Source: Mytilus californianus (lineage: Eukaryota > Mollusca > Bivalvia > Mytilida > Mytilidae). Taken from it: a DNA stretch of 64,000 nt. The stretch spans positions 46,484,426 through 46,548,425 of the forward strand of contig NW_026262679.1 of NCBI RefSeq assembly GCF_021869535.1. The letters are read 5' to 3'. The number at the start of each line of letters is the position of its first letter. Position 1 is the first letter of the stretch. Positions 45,561 through 58,665 of the stretch are shown here, piece after piece. The notes under the pieces were generated by a model that worked only from the letters and a program-made list of their open reading frames with translations, did not search any database and was not told the DNA's origin. The position numbers were made by a program, and so were the translations under genes.

Positions 45561-46724
45561 TGTATAATGTATACTACGTTTCCGCAAAATTATGTCTTAC
45601 TTTTCTACAATTTACTTGGTCACTTGCTTGTCATTTACGTTAAGGAAAGAAATGTATAATATAAATAAAAAGAAAAAAATAGGACATATGGTATATTATA
45701 TATAAAGCTAGTAATAGCCAATGAGACAACTCTCTAAAGGAGACCAAAGAACGAGGTGGTATATGATGGATATAATAAAAAAAAATCTAAATTTTCAATA
45801 CATGTAACATGCAATCGGTTTACATGACTCACATGCTACTGAACACCATAAAGGTAGATTATAATCTTGCGGAAAAGTGAACTGTAATCTTGCGGAAACG
45901 TAATGTAATATTTAGAAACGTAAAATACCGTTTTGATTGTGTGCTTTGTCAGTTTGTTAATTTTCAATTGAGAACAACTGACGAGGAAAAAGATACCACG
46001 ATATTTATATCATATAACTCATGCAGGCCTTTGAAAACAATTGAGGAATTATCCGATCTCTCAAATCGAGGGTAGGGGGTAACAGTTAATCGAAGTTATC
46101 AAATAGCAGTTTGATTTAGTTTAATTAGTTTATTCAACTAAACTGAGTTTCAGTCGACCAATCTGGAAAAGTCTTTATAGGATTACAATTTCATTGAATA
46201 TATTTTCAAAGGGATCCGTAACATTAATCGCAAGGCATTTGAAAATCATGTTTTATTTCCCAATAAAATGCAACATTTATGACTGCACGTGCTCTCCATG
46301 ACAAAAACGCATTGAAACAATAAAAAGCTTGATTTAACTCGTAATTTCATGTTTATAGCATTAAATGTAATTGTAAGTATTGATTAATTCTTTTAGTAAT
46401 TTCACAGAGGTGTAAAAGCGTTGATCGTGCGCAAATTTTTAGTATGAAGAGCTTCCGTGTTTTATATAAAATATTCTTCGGTTAACACTGATACATCCCA
46501 AAAGAATAACAAAAAGAAGCATTCATTTCTTTATTAATTGTTCGAACTTAACCTGGTGATATGAAACTATACCACCTTACACTTTAATATCGGTTGCTGT
46601 ACATTATAGAAGAAGTCTGGCTCATCTTTTATTCCTATTTACAGTATTTTTATTGGATTGGTTAAACACATGTTTGTCTTAGTCGAGTGGTATAACCATT
46701 TCAGATCGTTCAGTTTATTTCAAT
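45561..46724. other. Spacer with a family A scrap
   Basis: A family A terminal scrap lies at 45680-45775 (GGACATATGGTATATTA, CAATGAGACAACTC). Two tandem copies of TAATCTTGCGGAAA at 45861 and 45883 were noted. No gene was supported. Confidence 0.4.
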
Positions 46725-47045
46725 ATAAAAATATGGAGACCACTATCCACCAGAGTTCAAATGACGAAAATATCAGCAATTAAAGGTCACCGCACGGCCT
46801 TCAACAATGAGCAAAACCCATATCGTCAGCAATAAAAGGCTTTGACATGAAAAAGGTGAAACAATTGAAACGAGAAAACTAACGGCCTAATACAATTTAC
46901 GAAATGTCAAATATGACAGCAGGAACAAACAACAACCATTGAATTACAGGCCCCTGACTTGAGACAGGCACAAAAAGAATGTAGCAGGGTTAAACATGTT
47001 TGTGAGTACTCAATCCTCATCTTAACCTGGGACAGTGGTGTAAGA
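46725..47045 (+). repeat. Repeat family A, nearly full length
   Basis: Starts AAAAATATGGAGACCACTATC, with the usual TGGTATGATTGCCAATGAGA piece deleted. It continues GCACGGCCTTCAACAATGAG, GAGAAAACTAACGGCCTAAT, TGAATTACAGGCCCCTGAC and ends GGGACAGTGGTGTAAG. Confidence 0.8.
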
Positions 47046-50000
47046 CCAAAGTCAGGTTCAAGTACTAGTGATACTGTTGATTATCAAGTATATGCAGGTA
47101 AGACATTTATAATTAGGATACATCGAGTATAATATTAAATCAGTTATCCAGACAGGTGAAATACAATTAACTTTTATCCATACTTGAGTACAAATTTGGG
47201 TAAAGTTGAGTAAACAATTATATTGCATTTTTACAGAGGGTGACCTTCAGGTCATTCCGATGTATTGCTATCGCCTAAATTTCCATTATGCAAATTAGTT
47301 TTGGGATTTCAACCGATCTATAAAAATTATAGATCCGCGGTCATTACAAGGGAAAAAGTGCATTTTTATACCTGCGATTCCGTTTTCCGTTCGTACGATG
47401 TTTCATCAAAAAATGGAATCATTTCAGTTGTTGATTTAGTACTGAAAATTTGACTGAATTATCTCCTTTTAAATACGGTTTTATATGTTTAATTGGTGTT
47501 TAAGAAAGAGGTCAGGTGCTCATGTTCATTCATAAAATTATCGTTCATTCATTCATGAATTTATCGTAAAATCAAAATCACTACACAGGTCACACAGGTT
47601 GTATACGTAATGTCAAATGATTACCTGTAATCTAAAAATAAACAAACTTAACTGACTCCCTTTACTATAGTGTGTGATGTTTGCTATACCACTGTTCATT
47701 TCAACGCACTTTATGACGATACCACTTTATCAATATGAATGAAATTTTTTGCAATGTTTTAAGAAATAATTTTACTTTAAAATCGCGTATCATTTGTGAA
47801 CTATTAAATGTTTTACAAGGACGAATTTTCTGTATAAAGTCAATAATTGTGTGAACTTTTGAAGCCCAAACTTTTTATAGCCTTAAATACGCTAATGAAA
47901 GATCCGAAAACTATACCCATACAGAACGACATGTTTTTGAAATTGTAGCAAAACTTTTGGTTGACAAATTTTAATTCGTTATTGCATAAATATTAACTTG
48001 AAATATCTGTCATTTTCTCCCTACCAAGTTTACCCCTATTACTCATTATGATGTGGACTGGACATTGTTATTGAATCTTATGCAATCTGATTGGATTAAG
48101 TTATTATTAGATTACCTTCAAACTGTTCATGCTTTTTCGTACGAGTATATCGATTAAATCAGAGCGTGCATGAATGTGTAAAGTAAATTAAATGACCTGC
48201 AAACTGGACACTGGACCAGTCCATATTACGTTTTATCAATGAATAGATTTTTTTTTTATATTTTCCAAATTACAGGGCCCATAAAGGGCATAAAATCAGA
48301 TACAATTGATTTACATAATTGGTAACAACAACAATAATAGCGGCATATGAATAGGTATGAAAGGTAACAATTGCCACTTTTTATCTTTTCACATAATTTT
48401 CCACATACACATTAGATAAATTGTTTTTGATAGCCTATTGCGGAGAAAAAAGAGAAAGTTTCCTGTATTAACGTTCTATTCCATTAAATACGCCATGTTT
48501 CGCAGAAAAACATTTTATGCACGGCTACGCCAGGTAAAATTGTTGTTTATCCTAACAAAAAAATACAATTTTCAGTTTCATTAGAATATTATAATAATAA
48601 TAAATCCCAAATTTATGTAGTCATTAGATAAAGTCCTTATATGTCCGATCTGCCTATTTTTGGACATCAAAAGACAATACGATCGTTTTAAGGTCAATTT
48701 CGTCTACCTCACACAATCTTGTTAGGCACTATAATGAAATGGACCTGAAATTTATTTCACATGTTTCCTGAAAATTGATAAATATCAAAGCAACATAGAG
48801 CTGTTTGTTCTAGTTCGTATAATGACAATTTAATGTCATGTTTGTTTGTGATGACCCCCCTTTTCGGGATTGCATCAGAATTATAGTTATCTCGTATCGC
48901 ATGAGGATGACACATATCAACTGAGCAATTATGTTTGGGACTTAGTTTTAAGAAATGATGTCAAAGTAACATTATGAAAATATTTTTAGTAAGCTGAAAT
49001 ATATTTTTATTTTTTACATATTTATGTCTTGTAAGATATTTTATTTCTTGCCCGTTTTTCAACATTTGCGTCTGGAAAGTTGAAATGTTTTAACTGAATG
49101 GTTAATTTAAATTAATTATGAAAATTGTTAAAATTAAATCAATAAAGGAAATTATTGCCCAGTTACAAACACTACCAGGGGACAATCCATATTGATTTTT
49201 TTTTAGTTATATGTTTCAGCACATGTATAATTAACCCCAACTTTAGCCTGGTAAACTTGTTGTCTCCTTGTAAAATATAAAACATATTTAAAATGATTTC
49301 CTGCTAAAGTCTTTTATTGATATAAAGTTAAAACCGTCTTGCTTCTCACTAGTCAACACTCCTGTCCTGTCAGGTTTAATTCTTATATATATGGATGAAA
49401 AATAAAAGTCCACAAAGCATTAACATGGCAGCAATTGCTTTTACAGCCTTTAAGGCTTTGATTTTTTTTACAGAAGAGTGTCCACCATGCACTTGCACTG
49501 CACTATAATAATAGTAGAATAGAATGATATACAAATAGATGAAAATTATATATACATGCAACCGTAATATTAATATAATATATAACAACAAACCAGTGTA
49601 TTCTCTGGAACTATTATTATATTAGTATAATAGTCTAAGGTATACTGATTTGTATCACTACAATATAATAGTTATTACGGTGAGGTTGAATTTCCTGTCA
49701 TTTATTCATCATCCAAGCAGGAACTTGTATCAGAAAAAAAAATCTCTGTAAATTAACCTCAGTTTCAGGTATAGAGATGTGATCTGTTTCTGTGACATGT
49801 GCTTTTGACCATACACAAGAACCTGCGGTCATCCGATGTTCAGTACTTCAGTACTTTGATTTTATACGTCAAACCCGACATTGATTTAAAGATGTCGAAT
49901 TCTGGATGGACATAGATTTGAGTATACGAGTATAGAAACGAATGTAAATCATGTAAGATGAAATTCAAGCACGTCATGTGAATACTGAAGGACAAATTTC

Positions 50001-50299
50001 TTTTATATTTATATATTCTAGTAACCTTTGTAGATTTTGTTTCCATAGCATCCTAATACCTAAAAATCATCAAAGATTGAAAAGACAGATATGATATTAA
50101 GACTTCTAGCAAATATATACTTGAATAAAATAATTGTAAAGGGATTTGCATTATATATTTCATCAATAAATGTCTCGAAATAATTCTAGTTATGTTTTCT
50201 TTAATGAAAGCACAATGGAAGACATTTGATATGTCTGCTCGGTCACCAATGTAATTTGGATTCAGTGGAAAGATTCATGAATCAGGAAAGTAGACCTTC
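47046..50299. other. 3.2 kb spacer, no supported gene
   Basis: AT-rich. The + strand frame at 47265-47453 starts after CAGGTCATTCCGATGTATTG but has no recognisable product. The rest has only short frames and homopolymers. TATATA-rich sequence lies around 49540-49640. Confidence 0.35.
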
Positions 50300-50366
50300 T
50301 GTGTCATTTTGTCACTTGTGGAGAGTTTTCTCATTGGCAATCATACCACATCTTGTTATTTTTATA
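50300..50366 (-). repeat. Repeat family A, terminal fragment
   Basis: TGTGTCATTTTGTCACTTGTG, GGAGAGTTTTCTCATTGGCA, ATCATACCACATCTTG, then an AT tail. Confidence 0.7.
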
Positions 50367-50734
50367 TATACTCACTAGAATAAAGGTCAAACGTGCCGAA
50401 TTTGCTGTTTTCAGTTGGAATTTATATCAACTTTCTTACGGAATACCAGAACGAAACGGTAGGAATACCAGATTGGCCAATGGGATTTATGTTATCATTG
50501 AAACAAATTAAAAGTTGAGTGGTTACATACTCACTGATATATAAAATAAATGTTGAAATAATCGAACCCCCTTTTTACATGTTCTTCATTATCAATTTCT
50601 CGGAGTAAAATTTTTTAAGATTTGAAGCATTTTCACTTGTTTTATATGATTATTTTTATTTTTGGCTGAATTTTATTGATATATTTCAGACGCATGAAAT
50701 TTATAAAGTGTTGTTTTCATTTTTTACAGCACTG

Positions 50735-50930
50735 GGTCGATACCTCTGCTGGTGGACTATAATAGCTATCAGTCCCCGAGGGTTTCATCAGCTCAATAGT
50801 CAGTACTTTGGCACTGACATGATTTATAACAAATCTTTCTTAAATTGACCGTTTATAAATTTATAAACTAAATATAAAACTAAGGTTTTGTTTTCATTTT
50901 TTACTTCATTTACATTACAGGTTCGATCCA
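50735..50930 (+). repeat. Dispersed repeat family E, copy 2
   Basis: GTCCCCGAGGGTTTCATCAG, CTCAATAGTCAGTACTTTGG, CACTGACATGATT, TTCTTAAATTGACCGTTTA and AAACTAAGGTTTTG match copy 1 at 45210-45340. Confidence 0.65.
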
Positions 50931-51429
50931 TTCAAATTGAAAGTATTTTTCGAGTTTTGTCGTAGGCAACACATACCAGTAACTTATCACTTTGAAAAAT
51001 TCCAACACTCTATTTCATCCTTTATCATCTGATCTCGCATCATTGATTTTGTAAGAAAAACTTCGGTGCATATATATATTTGTTTTTAAATTAATCTGTT
51101 TTTAAAACATGCTTCTGAAATACGGGAAAAACGGAAGTGTAACACAAATTCCTATACAATAACTGATACCACAGGGAAATTTATAAAACAATTTGATATA
51201 GGATTACTGCTTAAAATAGTACCATTAATCAATTCAATGAATATATTGAAATAAAAAAGGTGAATTATTTAGTATAGTAATGACTTCATTTCCACTGATT
51301 TATTAGTGGGCTTTTCTTTATTAAGCTGATATTGAGCGACATCTCTAAGTTTGAGAGCATTTGACTGACAAAGCTAATTACTCTGGTGCATCTCGTTCTC
51401 ACATTAATCCACCATTAACTGACTATTTA
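50931..51429. other. Spacer, nothing seen
   Basis: No frame, repeat or signal that I can support. Confidence 0.4.
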
Positions 51430-51562
51430 TAGATAACGTGTCCTTTTCTATATCGGCCCTGGTATCATCCCGAGACTACCATATCATCAGCCCGAGGTCT
51501 CATGTGGGTCGATAGTTGACACCAGGGCTGATATGGAAAAAAGACACGTTATGATCTATCTA
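51430..51562. mobile_element. Hairpin MITE
   Basis: The left arm TAGATAACGTGTCCTTTTCT then ATATCGGCCCTGGT is inverted at the right as ACCAGGGCTGATATGGAAAA then AAGACACGTTATGATCTA. The loop contains CCCGAG and CATGTGGGTCGA. A one-armed relative lies at 52021-52075 (TGTCCTTTTCTATATCGGCC, CCCTCGACCCATGTG). Confidence 0.8.
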
Positions 51563-51743
51563 CAATGTCGAGCAAAATGACACAGCGGTTTTTTTGGGTT
51601 TTTTTTTAGCAAATAAAGAATACTAACACTAAATGAAAACCTGACATTTACATTATCTTATATTATTCAAGCACTATAATTTGGAGCTATTGAGCAACTT
51701 CGACGTACTGAAAATATGTCATTGGACGTAATGATCAATATAT

Positions 51744-51935
51744 TAGGCTCTTAGTTTTCTTGTTTGAATTGTTTTACATTTGTCATTTCGGGACCTTTTA
51801 TAGCTTACTATGCTGTATGGGTTTTGCTCACTGTTGAATGCCGTACGTTGAATTGTAGTTGTCAATTTCTATGTCATTTTGTCTCTGGTGGAGAGTTGTA
51901 TCATTGGCAATCATACCACATCTTCTTATTATTAT
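51744..51935 (-). repeat. Repeat family A, 5' half
   Basis: AGGCTCTTAGTTTTCTTG, TTTTACATTTGTCATTTCGG, CTTACTATGCTGTATGGG, TGTCATTTTGTCTCTGGTGG, AGAGTTGTATCATTGGCAAT, CATACCACATCTTC. Confidence 0.75.
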
Positions 51936-52020
51936 AATGTCATGCATGTATCTTCCAAGTAACACATTCAACTTTTCTACATGTTTTAGCAATTGTTAAA
52001 CATGTGATAAATTGACTATA

Positions 52021-52075
52021 ACTTGTCCTTTTCTATATCGGCCGTGGTATCATCCCTCGACCCATGTGCGGAATA
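52021..52075. mobile_element. Solitary arm of the hairpin MITE at 51430
   Basis: One arm plus part of the loop are present. The second arm is missing, probably by deletion. The frame at 52175-52369 just downstream begins at a clean ATG (MSERNGSVKFRMPL) but has no recognisable product or splice context. Confidence 0.55.
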
Positions 52076-52439
52076 TTTTCATGGATTTATTGTTGTTTGC
52101 TGAACGTTTAGTTGAAAATATATCATGCATCTTAAGGGCGAGACCAATTAATACAGCAACATAGATTCTTCAAAATGAGCGAACGGAATGGAAGTGTGAA
52201 ATTTAGAATGCCACTAGAAAAAGAAAACAGTTTCGCCTTGCAACAGGTCACCTACGGAACCCTCAGTGAGTTGATGCAAATTCCCTACACGAGTTATCTG
52301 ATTTTAAAGTCTCCATTCAGATTGGATGTGACTGCGTATTTATACATCCCGCACAACCGAAATAATTGATTTCTGAGGAATGTGTAATTCTTAAAATTAT
52401 TAGAACACCCTGGAAATTGACGATGGAAGATTCTTAATA

Positions 52440-53261
52440 CAAAAATATGGAGATGTGGTATGATTGCCAATGAGACAACTATCCATACAGATCAAAAGAA
52501 AATGATGTTGTGTGTATTTTTTTTAACAATATATGAGTATGTGAATAGGTAGGCAATAAGTTGGAACATCAACTGTCTATTGGAATATTAATCAATCAAA
52601 TTCGACAAATGTGTTGGCAGTCGAAAGGTCTAGGCGAATATTTTATTGGAATCAGTGTGGTTTATTTTTAAAACAAAGAACGATTTTTAGGACATAGAAC
52701 AAGAAATTAGAATCTTCGTTTATCATTCTAATAAAATAAACACAGATTAATCAGAAGAGAAAACGATATCTTTTAATTTTACTGAGGAATATTTGTGTAC
52801 ATTGTAAAAGAGTCGAAGATTTTGATATATTCTTGCAAGACTGTGATGAGAAATGTTAATAATTCTTTTTAATTTTAAGAACTCACATCTGATTGACACT
52901 GCTAATGTATATAACAAATGTTTGACGGCTCTTTACCGTAGTAAAAATATCCAAGAAAGGGCTTTAGTGGATCATCTTCGAGAAAATATTTCTTTGTATT
53001 GTTCTTCATAAAAGGAATTCTTGCGTTATTTAGGTATTCAATATATAACAGCTTTACAGAAACATCTATCATGTCTAGATTAATGAAGTATTCATGGACA
53101 TATTCTTGTAAACGATATATCAAATATTTTTAATTCTAATTATTACTTTTAAATTCAAAGCAATTGATGCAAATTAGAAAAAAATATTTTTTTTAACAAA
53201 TACAATCTACGCTACAGATTCTATATGATTACCATATGGAAGCTAGGTTGGAATAGATATA
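52440..53261. other. Family A scrap and possible RT-element relic
   Basis: 52441-52495 is a family A end (GGAGATGTGGTATGATTGCC). At 52870-52905 the - strand sequence around TCAATCAGATGTGAGTTC resembles the NQMWILK-coding segment of the RT copy at 34960-34985. The surrounding region is too decayed to translate. Confidence 0.35.
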
Positions 53262-53560
53262 AGATGATGTGGTATGAGTGCCAATGAGACAACTCTCTCA
53301 TCCAAGTTACAATTTGTAAAAGTAAACCATTATACGGCCTTCAACACGGAGCCTTGGCTCACACCAAACAGCAAGCTATAAAGGGCCCCAAAAATGACTA
53401 GTGTAAAACCATTCAAACAGGAAAACCAACGGTCTAATCTATATAAAAAAAGAGAAACGAGAAACACTTATGAACCACATCAACAAACGACAACCACTGA
53501 ACATCATGTTCCTGACATAGGACAGGTGCAAACAAAAGAGCGGGTTTAAACTAGATAGAT
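53262..53560 (+). repeat. Repeat family A, divergent subfamily
   Basis: AAGATGATGTGGTATGAGTG, CAATGAGACAACTCTCTCAT, TATACGGCCTTCAACACGGAG, CAACGGTCTAATCTATATAA, GAACCACATCAACAAACGAC, CATCATGTTCCTGACATAGG, ACAGGTGCAAAC. The middle differs from the copies at 43135 and 46725, so this is a separate subfamily. Confidence 0.75.
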
Positions 53561-53669
53561 GGCTGGAAGTTCAGTTTATCAGAGTCAATCTAGATCTATC
53601 TTATGACCCGGTGACGCTCCCGAGTTTAGAGTTCATACTTCTGCATCTTCTAACATACAGTTAAATCAG

Positions 53670-53815
53670 ACATTAAAATTGAGAATGGAAATGGGGAATG
53701 TGTCAAAGAGACAACAACCCGACCATAGAACAGACAACAGCAGAAGGTCACCAACAGGTCTTCAATGCAGCGAGAAATTCCCGCACCCGGTGGCGTCCTT
53801 CAGCTGATTGTATAT
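53670..53815 (+). repeat. Repeat family F, uninterrupted copy
   Basis: GAGAATGGAAATGGGGAATG, AACAACCCGACCATAGAACAG, CAGGTCTTCAATGCAGCGAG, AAATTCCCGCACCCGGTGG, CGTCCTTCAGCTG. It serves as the empty-site reference for the element at 22489-24316. Confidence 0.8.
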
Positions 53816-54029
53816 TACATAAAGTAAAATCAGACATTGTTTATCAGTATTAGTGTTTTAAATTAACAAATTATAATTCATCATTGGCGTATAAAATTCC
53901 CTCTTTTTTCAAGTTGAACTACCTAGATGCCCCTTTTAAAACCTTTGGAATCAGCTCCTCTTCATATACTATTGCATGCGGCAAAAAAAAAACTGAGTGC
54001 AAGATATGATTTTAACCTCTTCGATATAA

Positions 54030-54150
54030 AAATAAGGAGATGTGGTATGATTGCCAATGAGACAACTATCCACCAAAGTTCAAATGAAGTGGATTTAAGC
54101 AATTATAGGCAACATTACGGCCTTCAACAATGAGAAAAACCCATACCTAA
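54030..54150 (+). repeat. Repeat family A, 5' end
   Basis: AAATAAGGAGATGTGGTATG, ATTGCCAATGAGACAACTATC, CACCAAAGTTCAAATGAAGTG, ACGGCCTTCAACAATGAG. It stops after CCCATACC. Confidence 0.8.
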
Positions 54151-54925
54151 ATCGAGTTGATTTATTGTTTATTTAATTGATGCCGACCTTATTTTTGCTT
54201 TCATCCAAAAATCTATTTTTGGTGGACTGGATTGATTATTTCGCGCGAAGTTTTTGCAGTCGTATAACCAAAGTATACATATGTTCAGAGAAAATCCAGA
54301 GCACCTATACGGGACAGCCAACATGATGCATTTGCTTCTAAGTCTTAGTTATATTACATATAGTAGTTACTGTATAACATAATTAAAGCATGAATTTAAT
54401 TGAAGGAGTTTTCTGTTTTTCTACTCGAAAACTTCTATAACAGAACGGATTAACAATCTAACACGGCAACTAACAGATACCAATCACTAGACGTTCAACT
54501 CTCCCCACCTTCTTCATCACTATAATATATTATCAAGGTTAAAGATCAAAGTGTTGTTTTTTTTCTTCATTTTAGAATTTCACACAAATAATAATTTAGT
54601 GCTTTTTAGATAACATGAGTACAGGTCGTACATCTTCTGATTACATCCGAGACTGTAAAAATAGGAAATTGCTTTCGCTCGTAAATTATTTGTCTGTTAG
54701 ATGTCAATAAGAATACAACGAATTAGATGAAAATAATGTCCGTGACGTTCAAAAAGTTGTTTACTTACACCCTATAAGCTAGCTAACTTTTCTACGCTCG
54801 TTTTTGTTCTTTAGCTTAGAACAACAAATGTAAGAAAATATTTCCATTGTCGATTTAGTAGATGTTTACTTACTTACATATTAGCTAGCTTTTATCTCTT
54901 TTTTTGTTCACAAAAAGATGATTTG
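54151..54925. other. Spacer, nothing seen
   Basis: Two similar short segments (TAAGCTAGCTAACTTTTCTAC near 54778, and TATTAGCTAGCTTTTATCTC near 54880) suggest a small local duplication. There is no gene. Confidence 0.4.
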
Positions 54926-55160
54926 ATTTGATTTGATTTTTGGTGTTTTAACGCCACTTTTAAGCACCGCTTTTGGGCTATTTCGTGGCTGTATAAATTT
55001 CATTCGTCCGAAGCGCTTCTCGGTGTTTACCTTCATTAGGAACGATCAAAGCCGAATATTTGAATGTCATGTAAGTATAAGAACAAACACATTTGAAGAG
55101 CTATATATGACCAGAAAAAGGACCTAAAAATGATAGCCAAATCCATCTAAGGTCAACTTT
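54926..55160 (-). repeat. Dispersed repeat family E, reverse copy, with adjoining repeat
   Basis: It begins with GATTTGATTTGATTTTTGGTG and TTTTAACGCCACTTTTAAGC. It continues CATTCGTCCGAAGCGCTTCTC, TTCATTAGGAACGATCAAAG, ATATTTGAATGTCATG and ATCTAAGGTCAACTTTGCCT. The second part is the family E 3' half, here diverged and partly in mixed orientation. Confidence 0.55.
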
Positions 55161-56029
55161 GCCTAAGGGAGTTGAAAAACTTAGTTTATTATTTTTTTCT
55201 AATTTTGCACATGTAAACGGACAATTTAAGAAAGTTGGTTATAAATTTTGTCAGTTCCGAAGTCAGATAAGTTTTCTACAAAAATGTGTAAAATATATGT
55301 TTCCAGTTTTAGATTTGGTTTCATTATACAAAACAACATGTGCAATAATCGTAAATGAATTATTGAATTTAATGCAGTTTTACTTATACAATTTTTTATC
55401 ATACCTTTCAATTTTGAGAATTTGGCTTTTCGATATTAACAATACAAGAACATTAATCGTTTTGTTTTCAATAACCATTGGCACGTCAAGTCGATTCCGA
55501 AATAAAATTTTTGATCTAATGATTATACTTCATTGAAATTTCCGTCAGTAACAGAAAATATTATTTCTACACTTTCCTGCTATATGTCCCATAAGCATGG
55601 CTATTTACAAAACTATTACATGTAATGTGAAATGTTGCGTAATGGTTCTTATTGTTGAGCCACATATAATGAATTTTTAGTAATTCAAGTCTGATAAAGA
55701 AAAGGAACATGGGGAAGGCTAGAACGGGAAAAAGAAATCGATTCTTATTCTAGGGAAATGTCATGTTTGCACTGAGTTGTCATAAGCTTGGTTATTATGG
55801 ACAAAATACAAGGTTCTAAAACAAAGACTGCAAGACTTCGAGGGATTGTTGTATATCCTTCATGAATAAACACAATCAATAAAACAGGTCAGTAATAGTT
55901 TACACAGTCATTATGAGGTCTTATAGAAAAAAGTCATGACCTTAAAAAGAAAAACAAAAAGAAACTTATAAGTGATATGTTTGGTGGACGTCGGGATAAC
56001 TTTTGTGGTTAAGAAGGGTAAAAAGTTCC
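55161..56029. other. Spacer with an unsupported 125-codon frame
   Basis: The frame at 55159-55536 is hydrophobic and AT-driven. It begins at the edge of a dispersed repeat and matches no family I know. The rest is featureless. Confidence 0.35.
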
Positions 56030-56130
56030 TTCTCCAGTACATGTCGTGCTACGCATGACAAGTAAAAATTCGATGGTAAGGGGACGACCATTTGATATTC
56101 TGGGGGGGGGGGGGGGGGGGGGAGGAGGAT
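56030..56130 (-). repeat. Dispersed repeat edge with a long poly-G run
   Basis: CCAGTACATGTCGTGCTACG, GATGGTAAGGGGACGACCAT and TTGATATTCT are followed by an uninterrupted run of about 21 G from 56102. I recall a similar GGGGACGACCATTTGAT-plus-G-run repeat in mussels. Further weak repeats (ATAAATAACTCAGCC, ATGAATAACTCGGC) follow to 56245. Confidence 0.55.
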
Positions 56131-56245
56131 TTTGAAAATAAATAACTCAGCCTTGATAATCACAAAAATAAATGGTTGTTCTGTGGTAGTTTGAAAATAA
56201 ATAACCTGACTTACAATGTATTGAAAATGAATAACTCGGCAGGTC

Positions 56246-58589
56246 TTTAAGCCATTTTATAAATGCTATTCGAAAGTATGAGACGGCACCAGATTCTTCA
56301 AAAAATTCATCTTTTTTTCACAAAAAAATTTGGGAAACACTTCCCAAATTTTTTAATAATAAAGGTATAAATATTATTCAAATATACTTGAAATGTCTGA
56401 AATGGGTTTCATTTAACTTGAGGTATATTGGCTCAGGAACACTTACATCACTTTTATTACAGGGCTGTAACTACATTGAGGCAAATGCCTTTATGTGGGA
56501 AATTTTAAAACCAAAAGCTTGTCTGCATATCAAATTGTTTTCACAGCGAGTGTTTGCTAGAAGCAAGTTCTCTTCTCCCTTGGACGTAGCACCTGTTTTT
56601 TCGGGATCAATGTTTCTTTAAATTTGTCTTTTGTTCATTGATTGCCCTTCTGTATTCTCTTAGTGTTGCATTCCTTTTGTGATTTAGTAATTTTGTTTTC
56701 AACTTGATCATGAGTTTTATTTTGTTTAAGACTTTTTAGCTAATTTTACAACTTAACTACTTTAAATTGTATCCCAGTTAAGAGCTACATCAAGTTGTAA
56801 TTGAAATGTGTTATTAAAAATTACTTGACATAGTTATATCACTGATAATCAGCCCCCTCTTAACTTAATTTGAATAAAACTCCATATAATTTACAGGTAT
56901 AAAAGATTTAAATTCTGCATGCCGAAACAACAACAAAAAAGGATGCTTCAAAGAAGTTACTGTATCAAGTGTTCTTAAAGTAAAACAAAAGTAATCTTTT
57001 CAAAAGGTTTATAATTAACTTGGCTGCACATTACGACATTGGCGTCACAATGACCACGTGCACGGATATGATCAATCGCAGTGCTAATCCTGTTCTCCTT
57101 ACTTCGTTAAAGACTTATTACCGAATTCGTTTTATCACCTTGGATTTTTACCTGCCATGAGCCTCGCTAACGGGGATGCTTTAGTGAAACGGGAACTGCA
57201 TACGCTTTCGGAGCACACGAGTTCACAGTCGATTATCGATGGTGTTTCTATTACTCAATCTATACAGAAGGTTTATCGACTGTGTATTGGTTGATCTTGT
57301 TGATTACTAATTACATAATATCTGATAAAGGCAATATAATAAAAACGAATACACAAAGTAATCTTGAAATGAAATTTTTCTAAATATTTCATTTCTGACA
57401 TTTGTATTTAGATACACAACAGATATATAGAACTATATTTAAGGTCTCTGGATACAACCCGAGGGCTTAAACCCGATGGTGTGTAAGTTGTATCTAATAT
57501 ACACTGATATTCTGATTTATGCAAAATAATAGATTTCAATATAACTAAGAAGGTGCTCTTTCAGCTAGTTGACCTTATTTCACGGCAAAGTATAATAAAG
57601 ACAGCATATCCTGCGTTTAATGGAATCATGGTGAAAATTTGCCTGCAATTATTTCATCCAGACAATAAATATAAGTGCATTCGACTTTTTGAGTACTAAG
57701 TATCCGAGATATTGTACTTTAATAATGAAGTATAAACTAATTATATTTAAATGGAAACACAACCTTTTTCTTTTTTTAATTATAGATCCCAACCCTTTAA
57801 CCAGTGATGTGGAAACGGTTCTCGTGGTCTCTATTGCCCTTATTATACGTTGAAGTAGCTGAGCTGGCTTCATTATTATGCTTAAAAAAGGCATTATCAT
57901 ATATCCGTTGAATTTGATTTCGTTGATATTAAAGTAAAAGTCGCGTGTAAATGTAGCAGAGACAAGAGGGCTTTGTAAGGACTTCGTTGAAATGATTGCT
58001 TTTTCAAGTGTAGTCATCATTTATAAATTCGACATATTTTCAAAACCTGGATGAAATTATCAATTAAATGTTAATGATGCCAATATAATGTCAACGCATC
58101 AGGAAGCTGCTCGAGACATTTGCATTAAGCCACCCGTCTTTCCTTTAAATTTCAACATGCTAATGAACTAAGTATGATGGCCACAACGGAGTTTCGTGAT
58201 AACCTGTATAGAAAATAAGTTATGACATGTGTTAAGCTTCAAGAACTTGATAGAAGAAAGACAAGCTGTTCCGCACCTTTTCTCAGTTCACAAGGACTAG
58301 AGGAAAATGCTAATTATAGCCTGAATTTCGCTGTACAGTCTACATTTTTACTAAAATCCAACACCATATATGATGATACCATATGATAAATCTAGTCGTC
58401 TTTCAGGATGGGAAACTTATTTTTGCAAGTCGCATGTACTTTCAGTCCATATTATACTTTAGCTCACATTGAATATAGGTTCTTAGAATTATCTCTAAAT
58501 TCATGACGAACTTTCAAATGATGCGCAGGATGTTCGTGTTTTACGATCTTTTAACGTCAAGCTAAAAAAAAAATCAAACCATTTACAAA
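56246..58589. other. 2.3 kb spacer, no supported gene
   Basis: At 57442-57497 an imperfect inverted repeat is present (GATACAACCCGAGGG against CCGATGGTGTGTAAGTTGTATC), probably a decayed hairpin element. The - strand frame at 57649-58020 (123 codons) has no recognisable domain. Confidence 0.35.
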
Positions 58590-58665
58590 ATATATAAAAT
58601 TGAAAATGGAAACGGGGAATGCGTCATAGAGACAAAAAAAAAAACGACCAAAGAGTAGAAATGTA
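58590..58665 (+). repeat. Repeat family F, truncated copy
   Basis: ATTGAAAATGGAAACGGGGA, ATGCGTCATAGAGACAA, an A-run, CGACCAAAGAGTAGAA. It matches only the start of the family. Confidence 0.7.

Noticed and set aside
47265..47453. 62-codon + strand frame
   Set aside because: No homologue is recognised, and the flanking sequence looks like a dispersed repeat.
52175..52369. Short frame starting MSERNGSVKFRMPL
   Set aside because: It looks more protein-like than most, but 64 codons with no homologue recognised, no donor site and a repeat-rich context is not enough.
55159..55536. 125-codon + strand frame
   Set aside because: It starts at the edge of a dispersed repeat, has AT-driven hydrophobic composition and matches no family that I know.
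57649..58020. 123-codon - strand frame
   Set aside because: It has no domain pattern, no splice signals and no neighbouring exons; it could be checked by transcript data.
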